14,560 nucleotides of DNA from NCBI GenBank assembly GCA_030632865.1, contig DAOVTY010000050.1:1-14560 (forward strand), read 5' to 3'. Every line of letters begins with the position of its first letter. Positions within the stretch are counted from its first letter, which is position 1. Source of the DNA: Bacteroidota bacterium (GTDB taxonomy: Bacteria > Bacteroidota > Bacteroidia > Bacteroidales > Prolixibacteraceae). The notes beneath the pieces were generated by a model. The model searched no databases. It had not been told where the DNA came from and was given only the letters and a program-made list of their open reading frames with translations. A program made the position numbers and the translations under genes. Shown here piece after piece: positions 14,444 to 14,560 of this stretch.

Positions 14444-14560
14444 GGATATCCATGCATGGGAAAAAAACATTCAGTACTTCGGCGCCGGGGTCTGGATGTG
14501 TGTGTTGGAGGGCGTACCGAGTGTGTAGATATGGTGGAAATTAAACGCCGTATTACTGAA
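14444..14560 (+). pseudogene. fucI: fucI continuation in the same frame beyond the stop, cut by window end
   Basis: Read in the frame of the upstream part, codons from 14513 give RTECVDMVEIKRRITE, which fits the family segment that normally follows the LGM motif. The 24 codons from the TAA at 14441 to 14512 have exactly the length expected for the near-invariant segment around SMGIAGSIV, yet only a few positions match (G, then MG, S and G near the end). It is also GC-richer (14481-14490) than the surrounding gene. The gene runs off the window. Confidence 0.65.

Noticed and set aside
14444..14560. Simple frameshift as the cause of the fucI break
   Set aside because: The sequence resumes the family pattern in the same frame and at the exact expected length, so a single insertion or deletion does not explain it.

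Overview
The window is AT-rich (by eye about one third G+C) and reads as chromosome of a Bacteroidota bacterium, most plausibly a Bacteroidales/Marinilabiliales-type anaerobe or facultative anaerobe. The evidence is a C-terminal type IX secretion (Por secretion) sorting domain, a CarboxypepD_reg-like/DUF5686 outer-membrane protein, a LytS/LytT-type two-component pair of the Bacteroidota form, a long (697 aa) phosphate acetyltransferase beside acetate kinase, a GRISRMDA-type small DksA/TraR protein, and general absence of Shine-Dalgarno sequences. The assignment to order is inference.

Layout: (1) 187-519 (+) small DksA/TraR-like zinc-finger protein. (2) 533-3642 (-) histidine kinase, LytTR response regulator and a lipoprotein with a serine-hydrolase (class C beta-lactamase-like) fold whose catalytic motifs are all substituted. 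(3) 3812-5038 (-) acidic amino acid/dicarboxylate:cation symporter, divergent from 5282-5968 (+) aquaporin Z; the 243-bp region between them holds three perfect odd-centred dyads. (4) a strong intrinsic terminator, a structured leader with a tiny ORF, then the pta-ackA operon (6313-9623, +), which converts acetyl-CoA to acetate plus ATP. (5) a short cluster of degenerate GTTTCAAGTT repeats between convergent genes. (6) 9727-13508 (-) a DUF5686 outer-membrane protein and a secreted rhodanese with a type IX sorting tail. (7) 13895 to the window end (+) L-fucose isomerase, whose first 182 codons are well conserved, then broken by TAA and about 24 poorly matching codons before the family sequence resumes in the same frame.

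Most of the window is ordinary housekeeping and envelope content. Pta-AckA supplies fermentative ATP, fucose isomerase would feed sugar into glycolysis, and the symporter and aquaporin handle solute and water. I do not see a complete new multi-gene system. The observations most worth a second look are the apparently catalytically dead serine-hydrolase lipoprotein next to a sensor/regulator pair, with a LytTR-like site in front of it; the paired 19-bp dyads between symporter and aquaporin; the secreted rhodanese; the pta leader; and the local break in fucI. Gene identities rest on motif recognition by eye; no database search was run.
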